Below, one piece after another: positions 1-12,600 of a stretch of DNA of 64,000 nt (positions are counted from its first letter, which is position 1; each line of letters begins with the position of its first letter). Both the position numbers and the translations under genes were made by a program. The notes below the pieces were generated by a model. That model had not been told where the DNA came from, did no database searches, and saw only the letters and a program-made list of their open reading frames with translations. Origin of the DNA: Rhodobacteraceae bacterium KLH11 (GTDB taxonomy: Bacteria; Pseudomonadota; Alphaproteobacteria; Rhodobacterales; Rhodobacteraceae); NCBI GenBank assembly GCA_000158135.1, contig DS999531.1, forward strand, positions 1,103,059 to 1,167,058, given 5' to 3'.

Positions 1-25
1 ATGCCGTGATCTCTAACTCAAAACA

Positions 26-63
26 TGGGACGGCCAACCGTCCCAGCCTGCATCAGAATGCAG
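26..63. other. Two tandem perfect hairpins
   Basis: TGGGACGG (26-33) and CCGTCCCA (38-45) form an 8-bp stem with a 4-nt loop. It is followed directly by CTGCAT (48-53) and ATGCAG (58-63), another perfect stem with a 4-nt loop. No T-run follows on either strand, so a standard intrinsic terminator is not shown. It may be a terminator or processing site for a gene outside the window. Confidence 0.35.
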
Positions 64-616
64 CCCATCCCGGCTACTTGCAAATCTTTGCAGCAATTTG
101 TGCAATAAATCCTAACCAACCCCAAGAGGTCAGTCAGATATCTTGGTGAAACCGCATGATCTTAGCAGGCAGATAACCTGTCGGTTGGGTTCTGCCGCAA
201 ATTTCTTTTGGGGCTGCGTAAATTGAGCAGGCAGGTCGATTATCCTGCCAATTGCGCGAGCTGCTGAAACAGCAACTCATGCTAAAGATGCAAGAGCGCT
301 GCGCCTTTAGCCTGCCCCCACATCACAGGCAGCGATGTCAAGCCAACTGCAGAGCAGATTGGACAAATACGTCATGCAGGGATTCGTATTGAAACAATCA
401 GGTATCGGACAAATGCCAACCCGGATCGTCGAGCATGGCATCCGCATTCTTCGTTCTCTTCGCTGCTTGAATGTTACGAGGACAAACTCTCTTTTTAGAT
501 GGCCCAATATTGGGGCCACGTCATCTGAGCCGCCGCATCGATCACAAAGGTATTCCTCTCCTCCATCGCTCTATCCACTTGTGAGCCGGTGTAGGTTTTA
601 GTCCTTTCAACTCATC

Positions 617-655
617 AATGGACCACCCCATTTCAAAGGAGTGGTCCATTTTTGT
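617..655 (+). terminator. Hairpin followed by T-run (plus-strand terminator)
   Basis: AATGGACCAC (617-626) pairs perfectly with GTGGTCCATT (641-650), 10 bp with a 14-nt loop. On the plus strand it is followed by TTT, giving a run of five T. The T-run faces plus-strand transcription coming from the left. For the minus-strand RTX gene, which ends about 45 nt away, the same stem lacks a U-run, so it would at best act bidirectionally. Confidence 0.5.
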
Positions 656-694
656 GCAGAGTCAGACACTAGTCAGCATCGAGCCCGTATCTCA

Positions 695-3600
695 TCAAGA
701 GAAAAGCAGGTTCGAGTCGTCGATATCGTCAACCGAGGTATTGAGAACTGTTAGCTTGTCATCATTTCCAAAGTTGATCGTAACGTCAGCGCCGCTTTGA
801 GCAATATCCAGATCCGAGGCCTGCAAGCCGTTGAATAGCAACACATCAAGCTCGCTTTCAAAGCCCGAGATCGCATTGCCACCATCGCCTGCCGAGAACA
901 CGAATGCGTCTGCGATATCAGGCAGTGAGACAAGCGTTGCCTCGGTCTGATCTGATTGCGCATCCGATACCGACAGTAGCACCGACAAATCTTCGGGCAC
1001 CACGCTTGCGTCCGCAAATTCGAAGGTGCTGAAGTTACGGCCGACTATCGGACTGTTCTCTTCAAACCAGAAATCTTCAATTATGGCGATACGATTTCCG
1101 TCGACAAAGATATCAAGGTTCAGACCCTGCTGGATAAGGGTCGCCTGATCCTGCTCGATCCCGTCCAGAACCAGTGTGTTTTGGTCCTGAAAATCGCGCA
1201 CAATTGTATCCCTGCTGTCGCGACCAATGACGATTGTATCATCCCCGCGCTCACCATCCACGATGTCGGTTCCTGCGGTCGCAATCAAGCGATCATCATC
1301 ATCACCACCAAACAAGAGATCATCGCCTGCCCCACCGTCAAGAAGGTCGGCGCCGTTGTCCCCCTGCAGCTGGTCGTTACCGCCAAGTCCCAGGATTTCG
1401 TCATTACCACCCAGCCCATTGATGGTGTTATTACCATTGTCGGCCTGGATAAACTCGCCTGCATCGGAACCAAGACGCAAATCAACTGTACCACCGCGGC
1501 CTGACACCTCATCCAACAGGAATTGTTGCACATCCTGGCTGCCGGTGATGAAGGTGCCGTCAGCGAACTGGATCTCAGAGAACTGGTCCCGCAGTTCGGA
1601 TGATGAGTCGAATATGCGGCTGATAAACGCAATCCTGCCCTCGGCTGTGAAGATTTCGATGTTCTCTGCGCTGCGCACGAAGCTAACCTCTTCGATACCC
1701 AGATCAGCAAATACCAGAATGTTATCGGAAGAAGGCGTTTCCGCGCTGATGAATTCCGAAATCTGAGTATCGCGGGACGCGCGGCTGATGACATAGGTAT
1801 CTGCACCTCGACCACCAACCAGAACATCCGTACCGGCATCGGCGGTCAGGGTATCAGATCCATCACCACCTTCCAGAATATCATCGCCCAGGCCGCCTTC
1901 CAGAACATCATTGCCTTCGCGACCGCGCAGCAGATCGTCACCCTCTCCACCGGACAGCGCGTTGGCCAGATTGTTGCCGCTCAGCCGGTCAGCAAAGTCA
2001 GAGCCGATTACGTTTTCAATTCCGTTGATGGTGGCCCGTTCAAAACTGAAGTCACCTGACACATCATCCCGGAACCGCAGATCGCTTTGACCTGCGAAAG
2101 GATTGATACGTTCGATCTGGTTCCCCTCAAGATCGAAGATCAGCCCTTCCAGCAGTCCAAATGTCACCTGACCGGATTGCAACAGGCTATCAAATTCATC
2201 CTGCGTCACAAACCGTCTGCCGGTTTCGGCATCAACGCCCGGTTCGATCACGCGACCAAGTTCGATATTCAGGCTGAAATCATCAGACCGGCCTGCATAT
2301 GCCGTTGGTTGCTCCAACTCGGCCAAACTGAGCGTGTCACTGCCAATACCCCCTTCGACGCGCTGAAAGTCCAGGGTGTTGAGCACGATCAGATCGTCCC
2401 CGTCTTCACCGAACAGCTCGTCTGCGCCATCGACAGAAAGGATAGAATCGTTGCCATCGCCGCCATAGACAGTATCGCGACCGGTTTCAGTCTGACCATC
2501 CTGAGCGTCAATGAACACATCTGCCCCGACCCCGAGTGTAACACTGTCGCTGCCTCCACCGCCAATGACGTTGTCGGATGCGTTTCCGGTGTCGATCGTG
2601 TCACTTCCATCGCCGCCGACGACGATATCGTTGCCATCCAGCGTGGTGATCCGGGAGCCAGACTCTGCCGCAAAAATCCGATCAGACTGATCAGTGCCCG
2701 AGATGGCTGACAGGCTTTGCCCAGACTGCCCGTTGATCTGTTGATTGACAAAGGATGCCGGGTCCTCGAACCGCGCGCCACCGGCAAACTGGAAGGCTGC
2801 AAACAGGCCGCTTGTTGGTTGCGCTGCGGCAAACCAGTTTTCTACACGTGCCAACACCGAACCGTCCAGTTCAAAGACAGCGTCATCACCATCCTGACGT
2901 ACATCCACGTCGCGATGGTCAACGTCAGAGAAAATGATCTCGTTGGCGGCAGCTCCATTTTCGGCATCCGAAAACAGTTCGGAAATCAGAACGTTACCGG
3001 ATGTTGACTGGACAATGAACGTATCATCACCTTCGCCACCGTGCAGTTCGTCATCACCGGATTCCGCGACCAGAGTGTCATCACCCAATCCGCCGTAGAG
3101 TACATCGTTACCCGAGTTACCCAGCAAAAGGTCGGCACCATCGCGACCTTCCAGAAGGTCATTGCCTGCACCGCCAGCAAATGTGTTGTTACCATCATCA
3201 CCGCGCAGGGTATCGTCTCCATCGCCTGCGATGATTGCCTCGATATCGACCAGAGTATCGGTCTGCAGGACAACAGCTTCCGCATCAGCGCTTCCGTTGT
3301 TACCCTCACCAGCCGCAAGGGCAACTTCGTCCGCAAAACCGTTGCCTGGCTGAGCCTCGGTTGCGCCGATGTCAACGCCATCCACATTGCGATCAGCGCC
3401 CCGCGCGTCGACCTGAAGGTCATCGATACTGTCAATCGCGGTATCCAGCACATCCCCGTCGCCGTTGATGTCGATGCCAAGTGCCGTTTCATCCAGCGCC
3501 GCGAAGGCAGCTGTGGCATTACCGGCACCGTTCAGCGCGCTGTTGTCTGACACATCAACAGTTGGCGCAGTGCCGCCAGCATCTCCGAGGCCACCCAGCC

Positions 3601-6600
3601 CGGCGTCACCACCGATGATATTCCCGCCATTGTCGATGTCGAGGATCACGTCAGTGTTGCCAATGAAGCTGGAGGTCGCGGTGATGGTGTTGTTTACGGA
3701 AAGTTCACCGATATCGCGGCCAGCAAACAGCGTAGTGTTGCCTTCAAACACCGAGTTGACACTGGTCAGGCTGGTGTTGAGGAGCAATCCGACACCCCCG
3801 CCAAAAGAAACAGCAGAGCTGTTGCCCGTAACAGTTGACTGGATGAATGTCAGATCGGCAAACGGATCGGTTCCGACCCCACCACCCAGCACCAGGGTTG
3901 AGTTGTTGGCAATGGTACTGTTGACAAACGTCGCGTCGGTAAACGCACCCACATAGACACCACCACCATTGCTGGAGGATGTGTTCCCGGCCACGGTCGA
4001 GTTCGCCAGGGTCAGGGTTGCGGTTTCGCTGAAAATCCCGCCTCCGTTCCCCGTCGTGTTGCCGCCGGTGATGGTCAGGCCGTCAAAGGCAACGCTGGCT
4101 GCGGATGCGCCAAGATTGAATACAGTAGTATTGTCACCGACGGCGCCCCCGCTGGCAGTGATATCAGTGACAAAGGTGCCGTCGATCAACGCGTCATCGC
4201 CGTTGATATCGCCGGTTACAACCACATCAACCCCGGTTGAGCCATCGATTGCAATCGAGTCGGTGACAGACAACGCACCCTGCGCGCCCAGACGGATCAC
4301 ACTGTCCAGACCGCCGCTGAAGACAGTCGCGTCAAAGTTGACAGTGTTAAAGCCTTCATCCGCGTTCGCCAGCAGGATCGCTTCGCGCAGGCTGAGCCCG
4401 CCGCCATCCGCAATCTCCGCAAGGAGATCGCCCGTCACCGTAGCATCATCACCCGTGTCCAGATTGGTCGTGACGGTCAGAGTGTCCGGGTCTGACTGAA
4501 TCACAGGGGTCGGTTCACTGGTTTCTGTCCGCTCGGTCACTTCAACACTGCCGGTTTCAAGATCTGCAACGATATTGTTCCGTTCTGACGCGTAGGAAGC
4601 GGTATCAAAGCCGTCGCCACCGTCCAGTGTGTCATCGCCGGTGCCGCCGATCAGGGTATCCGCACCCAGCCCACTTCGTATCGTGTCATTGCCGCCACCG
4701 CCGGACAATATGTCGTCGGTGTTGTTTCCCCGAACCAGGGTATCGTCACCATCGGTCCCCTGTATCGTTCCCAATGGGTTCGCGTAGAGTTCGAAACCTT
4801 GCAGACCATTGGTCACAAGTTCGACCAATGCGTCCCCCTCAACTTGCCCGTCGCTAAAGACAAAGCGATCAAACGAGTCTGCCAGTTGTTCGGCAATCTC
4901 GGTTTCGCTGAGCGCATCAAGATCAGTGCCATCGGCAAACAATTCCGCCAGATCAATTCGCGCCAGTTCAACCACTTGTGGCGAGGCCTCGCTGTCATCC
5001 TGATCTGCAACTTCGGTACTGAACGTCAGGAACCGGTTTTCTGCAGCAGAAAGCAATCCGAGGCTGAGCGAGGATGCCGCGAATTCCGAAAAGGCCAGCC
5101 GGTCAGTTCCATCACCCGCCCGGATCACCGTTTCCACGGAGTTCGATCCGATTACGTAGACGTCATCGCCCTGTCCGCCAACCAGAGTGTCCGTACCGCT
5201 ATCCGCGCGCAACAGGTCACTTTCGCTGCCGCCTTCAAGCAGGTCGTCGCCTTCCCCCCCGATCAGAACGTCGGCACCTTGGCCCCCGCGCAGGGTATCG
5301 TCGCCCTCGTTTCCGCGCAGCACATCATCGCCACCACGACCATCGAGTACATCGTTACCGTCAAGGCCAGTCAGGACGTTATCGTCATTTGTGCCAGAGA
5401 TCGTGTCGGAGAAGTTCGAACCAATGACATTTTCAATCGACGACAAGGTATCGCCATCAGACACAACACCGGTGTCCAGATCCGCGGTAATACCGGCCGA
5501 GTTCACCTCATAGGTAACCCCGTCAATACCTTCGCCGCCACGGATTACATCGGCATCCTCACCGCCGCTGATCAGATCATCCCCGTCACCCGCATCGATG
5601 AAGTCTTCTCCGTCGCCACCAAACAACCTGTCATTGCCTGTACGGCCAAACAGATTATCGTCGCCGTCCAGACCATACAGCGTATTGTTGCCGCCATCGC
5701 CACGAATATCGTCGGCCTCATTTGTGCCTTCAATATTTTCGATGCTGACAAGAATATCACCGGTCGAAGCTTCTTCCTGTGTCAGGTCGATCGTAACGGC
5801 TGTTGTTTCGCTGACAAACGAGGCCGTATCCGACCCTGCACCGCCGTCCAGCCGGTCAGCACCTTCGCCGCCGACCAGAAGATCGTCGCCTTCGCCGCCG
5901 CGCAAATCGTCTTCACCTGTACCACCCGAAAGAACGTCTGCCCCGGAAAGCCCGCGCAGCACATCAGCGCCCGCACCACCTGTCAGAGCGTTGTTTTCGT
6001 CGTCTCCGGTCAGAAGATCGTTTGCCGAACCACCCACCAGATTTTCAATCCCGATCAGATCATCGTTCTGATTGTTGGAGTTGGCCGCCAGATTAACGGA
6101 TACCGATGCGGTCTCTTCGGCGTATGACACAGTGTCACTGCCCTCACCACCGTCAAAACGGTCAGCCCCGCCGCCGCCAATCAACAGGTTGTTGCCGTCG
6201 TCCCCTACGATCACGTCATCACCAAGAGACCCGAGAACATTTTCAAACCCGCTGATCTGGTCACCTTCGGAACTTGAACCATCAAGCAAGTCGATCCTCA
6301 GGCCAGTCTGGCGACCGTCGCTGAAGGACACCGTATCGATGCCATCGCCACCAACCAGTATATCCGCGCCCAAACCGCCATTGATCAGGTTGTTGTTTTC
6401 ATCTCCAGTCAGCGTATCGTCTTGCTGAGAGCCGATGAGGTTTTCGATTTCGGACAGTGTTTCCTGATCCGGCCCGCGACCCGTGGCAAGGTTTACTTCG
6501 ACACCCGTTTCAAGATCGGCATAAGATGCCGTGTCGATACCTTCGCCACCAATCAGGATGTCGTTCCCTTCACCCCCGACCAAAACGTCGTTGTCGTCAC

Positions 6601-9600
6601 CGCCACGCAGGGTGTCGTCGCCGTCGCCGCCTGCCAGAACATCGTCACCTGCGTCACCTTGCAGAATGTCGTTGTCGTCGTCACCGATCAGAGAGTCGTC
6701 TCCCTCACCCCCAACAAGTTCATCAGCACCAGAGTTGCCGATCAGGATATCATTCCCATCGTTGCCGTGAATAACATCATTTCCGGCCAGACCTGTCAGA
6801 ACGTTTGCCAGATTGTCGCCGTACAGCTCGTCCTGCGCGTTGCTGCCCACGACATTTTCAATCGATACCAATGTGTCGTTGTCTGTGTTCTCTCCGGTTC
6901 GAAGATCAACATTCACCCCGGTGCGACGCCCATCATTGTACGAGACCGTATCGGAATCTTCGCCGCCATCCAGAGTATCGACACCGGTGCCGCCGATCAG
7001 GAAGTCATTCCCGGCAAGGCCCTGAAGATCGTCGTTGCCCTCGCCACCGCTCAGGGCGTTTGCTTCGCCGTCTCCGGTCAGATCGTCCTCAAACGCGGTA
7101 CCCGACAGGTTTTCGATATCTTCAAAGATATCACCTTCGGTGTTGAACCCTGTCGTCAGATTCGCCGTGACCCCTGAGGCACGGCTATCGTCAACAACAT
7201 TCCCATCCGCGTCCAGAATTGCAACACGATCACCATAGCTTGCGGTATCGGATCCCAGGCCACCAGACAATCTGTCGGCACCGGCGCCGCCGATAAGAAC
7301 GTCATCGCCGCCTTCCCCAAACAAGTCGTCATTGCCACCGGCACCTGCCAGTTGGTTAACCTCATTGTCACCGGTCAAACGGTCGATAAAGTCTGTGCCT
7401 TCCAGATTTTCGATGTTTTCAAATGTTGACAGACGGTCCCCGGTTTCAGGGTTCAGGTTGAAATCCCTGATGATGCCGGATGTCGACGCAAAGACGCCAA
7501 CACGGCTTTCCTGAAGGAAAGATACGGTATCGACCCCTTCACCGCCATCAACCTGATCAAAACCACCAGCGCCAAGCGCAATCAGGTCTTCACCATCGCC
7601 CGCATCAATCGTGTCATCACCTTGACCACCGGAAATGAAATCCGCGCCGTCACGACCGTTGATGCGATCATCCCCGGCCTGACCAAACAAAGCATTGTTT
7701 TGATCATCGCCAGACAGGATATCGTCCCCGGACCCACCCGATACGTCTTCAATACCGGTGAAGGTTGCTTGGGCGTTCAGTACATCGATGGTCAGCAGAT
7801 AGAAGTCATTGATTGTTATCTCGGCCTGACTGGCCTCGGAGGCGTCCTGCTGTTTGCGCAGCTCGTCCACATCAAACCGATAGAACTCGTTTCCATCCTC
7901 GGTCACCAGGATCAACGCGGTTCCATCCGTAAACGCGCGCGCGTTTATGGTGTCTCCAAGCACTGTATCTTCCGGGGTTTCCGGTCGTTGCAGAACCTCG
8001 CGGACGATCGGATTGCTGGGATCATCCGGATTTTCAAATTCGCGCAATACGCGCTGCAGCGACGGATCTGATGAAAACTGCCCGTCATTGGTGGAAATTG
8101 ACCGCGCAATTTCGACATCTGACAGGAACACTACCGTGCGATCAGCAGCCTGAGCTTCTGCAAGGAAATCTTCATATGCAACCTGAGCCCGATCAGCGCC
8201 CACTTCACGATCCGAATACCCGATCCCCAGTCTTTCCCGGGTTTCTTCGACACCAGCCGTATAGGCCAGTGTGAACTGAGCCCGGGTATCTTCCTCGCTC
8301 AGCGCGGTGATGCCGCGTGACAAAGCATTTTGCGTTCGGGATTCGATTTCCGACAAAACCTCTGCTTCCAGCGTGATCGGCTCGTCCGGGTCATAGATGA
8401 CAAAAGCCAACGGGCTGACCGAACTGATTGTCTCGGATGCAAGATTGGCACGCTCTCCGACGTCTTGACGCACAGCAACCTGAGGCGTTGCGCCAAACAC
8501 CGAAATAGGTTCGTCATTGGCATCAAAAGCGCGATAGCTTCGATGCAACAACCCGTCATCATTGTCGATGGTGCTGGTCAAAGCATCCCCGAAAGCTGCG
8601 GGTGCGAACGATAGCGCGTCCAAGTTGTTCGAAAGTGCGCCGTCTTCGATATCAACGGTATAGCCCGGTGAGGACAGGGCCAACCCTGCGCCAACCCCTG
8701 GTACGAATGAAAGCTGAACGTTTTCGCGCAGATCCAACGTATCCCTGTCATTGGGATCGCTTGTACCTCCGTCATCGCCATCAATGACATTGATGCCGAG
8801 AATGGATTGCACCCGGTCACTGCCGGTACCACCTGTCGCGATGTCATTGCCGGTACCAAGTATCAGGAGATCGTCGCCAGTGCCGCCGTCCAGGATGTCA
8901 TTGCCAATCCCGCCATCCAGGATGTCATTATCCGCGCCACCGCTCAGTTGGTCAGCACCACGTCCTCCGGAAAGCTGGTCATCGCCCAATCCACCGAACA
9001 ATTCATCGTTGCCGATGTTGCCAAGGAGGATATCATCGCCGTTTCCACCATCAATAAAGTCATTCCCGGCACCGCCAATAAGCGTATCGTTATCGTCTCC
9101 ACCCAGAATGTAGTCATCGCCGGTACCACCGTTGATGTAATCGTCGCCAGCACCGCCATCGATGGTGTCATCACCTTCACCACCAAGCAGGGTGTCGTCG
9201 CCGCCGAAGCCAAAGATCTCGTCGTCGCCAGCTCCGCCGTTGATATAATCATCAGCGTTGCGTCCTTCGAGGCGCTGACCGATCGAGGTACTGTCAATAA
9301 TCGCCACACGCAGGTCATCCCCGTCCGGATTCGTGCCTGCCTGTTCCGAAAGGGCGCGTTCGATGGTTTCGCGCACCTCCAGAAGCCGCGATCTGGGACC
9401 ATCGATTCCAGCGGATGCCGCATCAACCGAGTACTGAAGCAGATCAAACCCTTCTTCCGAGAAATCCCGTGCAATTGAATCGATCTGGTTCGCGAAACCG
9501 TCAGACCCCAGGAAATCCCGGAACTGAGCGGTCACACCTGGTTGCGGGATCGCAAAGCTGATCGCTGTGCTTACGACACCCAGCACCGCGCCGATCACAT

Positions 9601-12600
9601 CCGCAACGGTCGAAATGACAGTACCAACCGGCGGAAGAAAATCGCCAACCAAACTGATAGATTCCAATACGAGGTCAATCGTATCCAAAGCCGCTGTAAT
9701 ACCCAGCAGAGTTGCACGAGTTACGTCACCATCCTGCCGCGCCTGATCGGCGGCACGTGCATTTTCCTGCAGCGAATATACACCCAGGCTGACCGACACA
9801 AGCGAGCCAACGATCGGGATTGTTCTGCCGACGGCTTTGGTCGATTCGCTGACAGCTCCGCCAGCGCCTTCCACCACGGACGTAAACGCGGTTGGGTTAA
9901 CCACCGCCAGAGCTGGTGCGCGACCGATATTGGTGAAATTACTCGCAACATCAAAAGCTTGCGATGTCAGCGTATTATACAGCGCAAAGCTGGAGCTGCC
10001 GACGGTTATCGCACCGACACTACGGACACCACCCGCCTCGGGGTTCAGCAATGTGTTCAGACCGCCGTAAAGACCGAATGCCGCTGAAGCTGCTCCGAAG
10101 GCAGCAAAACCCGAGCTGAAAAGCTCACCGCCCAGAACCCGTCCGGCGGCAAATTCTTCGCCAACACCGCTGACCTGACCATTGGCGTCGATGAAAGTAG
10201 AACTACCGCCATTGCCCAAAACCCGGCCTGTTTCCGCGTCAACCAGTTCGGCACCGAAGAAACCGCTGCCATTTCCGTCGGCATCATTGCTGCCGAAACG
10301 GTTCGCCAATGACTGCTGCAGATCAGGGTTGTCTTCAACGGCGCGAATGACAGGGCTGTCGGGATCCAACGTCAGAGAAGATGGATCATCAAACCCATCG
10401 AAAATCTGTGCGATCGAGGCATCGTCACCGTTGATGAGCGTCCGGTATATATCTGCGACTTCGGTTGCACCTGCACGCTCGACACTGTCCAGAATAGAAT
10501 TTGCAACATCGCGCGAACTCAACCCTTCTGAGTTCAGCGTCAGATCAGTGAATGTTTTGAAGAATTCCTGGGTGATCAATCGCCCTTGCAGGGATTCGAC
10601 ATCATCTATCGTTCCACTGGCCAGTGCGGCATCCGTCCCTTCAATCAGGGTGAGGTTACCTGCACGTTCGGAACTGTTCAGAACACGATCAGCCCCTCCT
10701 TGCCCATCCAGGCTGAAATCATCCGGCAATTGGCGGAAAACGGCATCATCCAGATTGCTGCGAATATAGGTCAGCGTGTCATCAACCTGAGCCAGCACAT
10801 CGCCATCGGACAAGCCAATTGTCGTGGATTTGCTGACCCCGTCCAATTCGACCACCAACTGAATACCATTGGCCGATTGTTGCTCGATCGAGATGGTAGC
10901 GTCAGACGCAAAGGCAATGGTCCCGTCCGCGGACAGATCGTTGAACAAGCTGGCCCTTACGGCCAGATCCGGCTCGGACCCGATGTCTGCCAATGTGTCT
11001 GTCAGAGCCGAAGATGAGCCGCTAACTTCAAGATTGTCCAGGCTGCTGCCGATTTCGATCAGGCTCAGGCCCTGGCTGAATGCAGACAGACCATCTGCAT
11101 CGAGACTATCGCCGGCAACAAGATCGGCAGTTGCAGTTTGCACCGCAGAAATCAGACCGGCACGATCGTCAATTGCAGTGGCATCAACGCCCTGCTCGGC
11201 CAGAAAGGCGCGGGCGGCTACATCGAATTCGTTGGAAACTTCGTTCAGTTGTGCTTCGTAGTTGGAAAGACGGCTTTGCGCCGCGTCCAGCACCGCTTCT
11301 GAGGAGAAAGCTGTTTCACCACGTATTTGTTCATCCAACGCGGCCTGGGCATAGGCCGTGCCGTCGATCTCGCCAAGCTGCTGGAACTCAAAGTTGACGG
11401 CCCGCAAAGTTTCCACATTTTCGGGGTCACTGATAACGCCGGTTTCAATGAAGAACTCGATTCGATCAGACAGGTTGGCACGTTCACTTACAGAGAGTTC
11501 GCCGCCAAGATCACCATCCAGACCTTCAGCTTCCAGAACGGATTGATACTGCCGATACAGTGCAAGGCCTTGTTCGGCAACGAATGCAGGGTCGTCAAGG
11601 TCTGGCAGATTAAGCAACGACCGGATCGAGTTTTCGATCTCAACCGCCTCTTCCCGGGGGAAGTTTCCGGCAATGCCCGAGACTTGCGCCGAACCAACCA
11701 GAACTTCCAGAAACAAGGTGGTCGCGTTGCTTGAAAACGGCCCGGAGTCATAATCGGCATCGACGCGGATCAATGACGTTGACCCGGTTCCGTCAACACT
11801 TGCATCCGGGTCCAATGTGATCGCCTCTGCAAATCCCCCGTCTGATGTCTGAAAGCCGTCTTCCAGGAAAAGGACAAGTTTTGCCTCTTCCGGCAGCAAC
11901 CTTTCGGATGCGGAATCAATCTGGGCGAAAGCATCATAATCGCTGATGGCCGACGCGCTTGCATCTGGCGCACCCTCGGTCACCAGATTAAGTGTACGAT
12001 CGTCCAGGTCAGCGTCGAAATAGTCGTTCAGGTCATTCTGCACTTTGCGCAGGATTGAATTGAGCTCTTCAGAGCTCCGTGTTGCGATCAGTTCTTCGGA
12101 AAGAACAATCTGAATGTCGCCAATAGTAACGACAGCTTCGTCAGTGACACGTTGAAACGCAGTCACGGCCTCGGGTTGGGCACGCAGGGCGTCCAAATTG
12201 TCAACGACGTCAGAATCGGCAATTGCCCCGCTTCTTTGAAGCTCGGCAACGTTGCCCTCTCCCTGGGCATCAATGAATTCCTGCGTTTCTTCCAGCGTCG
12301 CATAGGTGGCAATTGTATCAACCAGACCTTGGGCGAACTCGTTCACCTCATAATTGGTTTCTTCCAAAGTCGCGTAAGCGTTTTGCAAAGCATCTGACGC
12401 AGCCGGATCGCCGAAGTCCTGTTCGGACAATACTGCGACAAAGTCCTCCGCAGTTCCCAAACGGCCCCGAGTATCTTCGTCAACCAGACCCAGTTCACCA
12501 GTGATCTGCTCATAAATCACATAATCGCCCCGGGTCACGCCATCCCTTGCAGCCGCGGCAGCCTGATTGTCGCCGATGCCTGTCGCCTCGGCGCCCAGAG

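Larger units (their letters stand above)
1..694. other. Left-edge region without a recognisable gene
   Basis: I see no gene of known family here. The only open frames are a plus-strand frame at 335-601 (88 codons, ATG after a weak AGG) and a minus-strand frame at 307-519. Neither has a recognisable domain and they largely overlap, so at most one could be real. The stretch does hold hairpins (26-63), a near-palindrome GGCCC-AATATT-GGGGCC at 501-517, and a terminator-like hairpin at 617-650. It is the region downstream of the giant RTX gene, whose stop codon is at 695-697. Confidence 0.4.

Noticed and set aside
335..601. Small plus-strand ORF at the left edge
   Set aside because: 88 codons with weak ribosome site, overlapped by an opposing frame; no domain recognised. 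Mentioned only under the region entry.
4799..6127. Plus-strand open frame of 442 codons
   Set aside because: Antisense to the RTX region; low-complexity Gly/Asp coding on the other strand keeps this frame free of stops. No ribosome site or family resemblance. The same applies to 2087-2710, 6422-7177, 8807-9478 and others in the giant gene.
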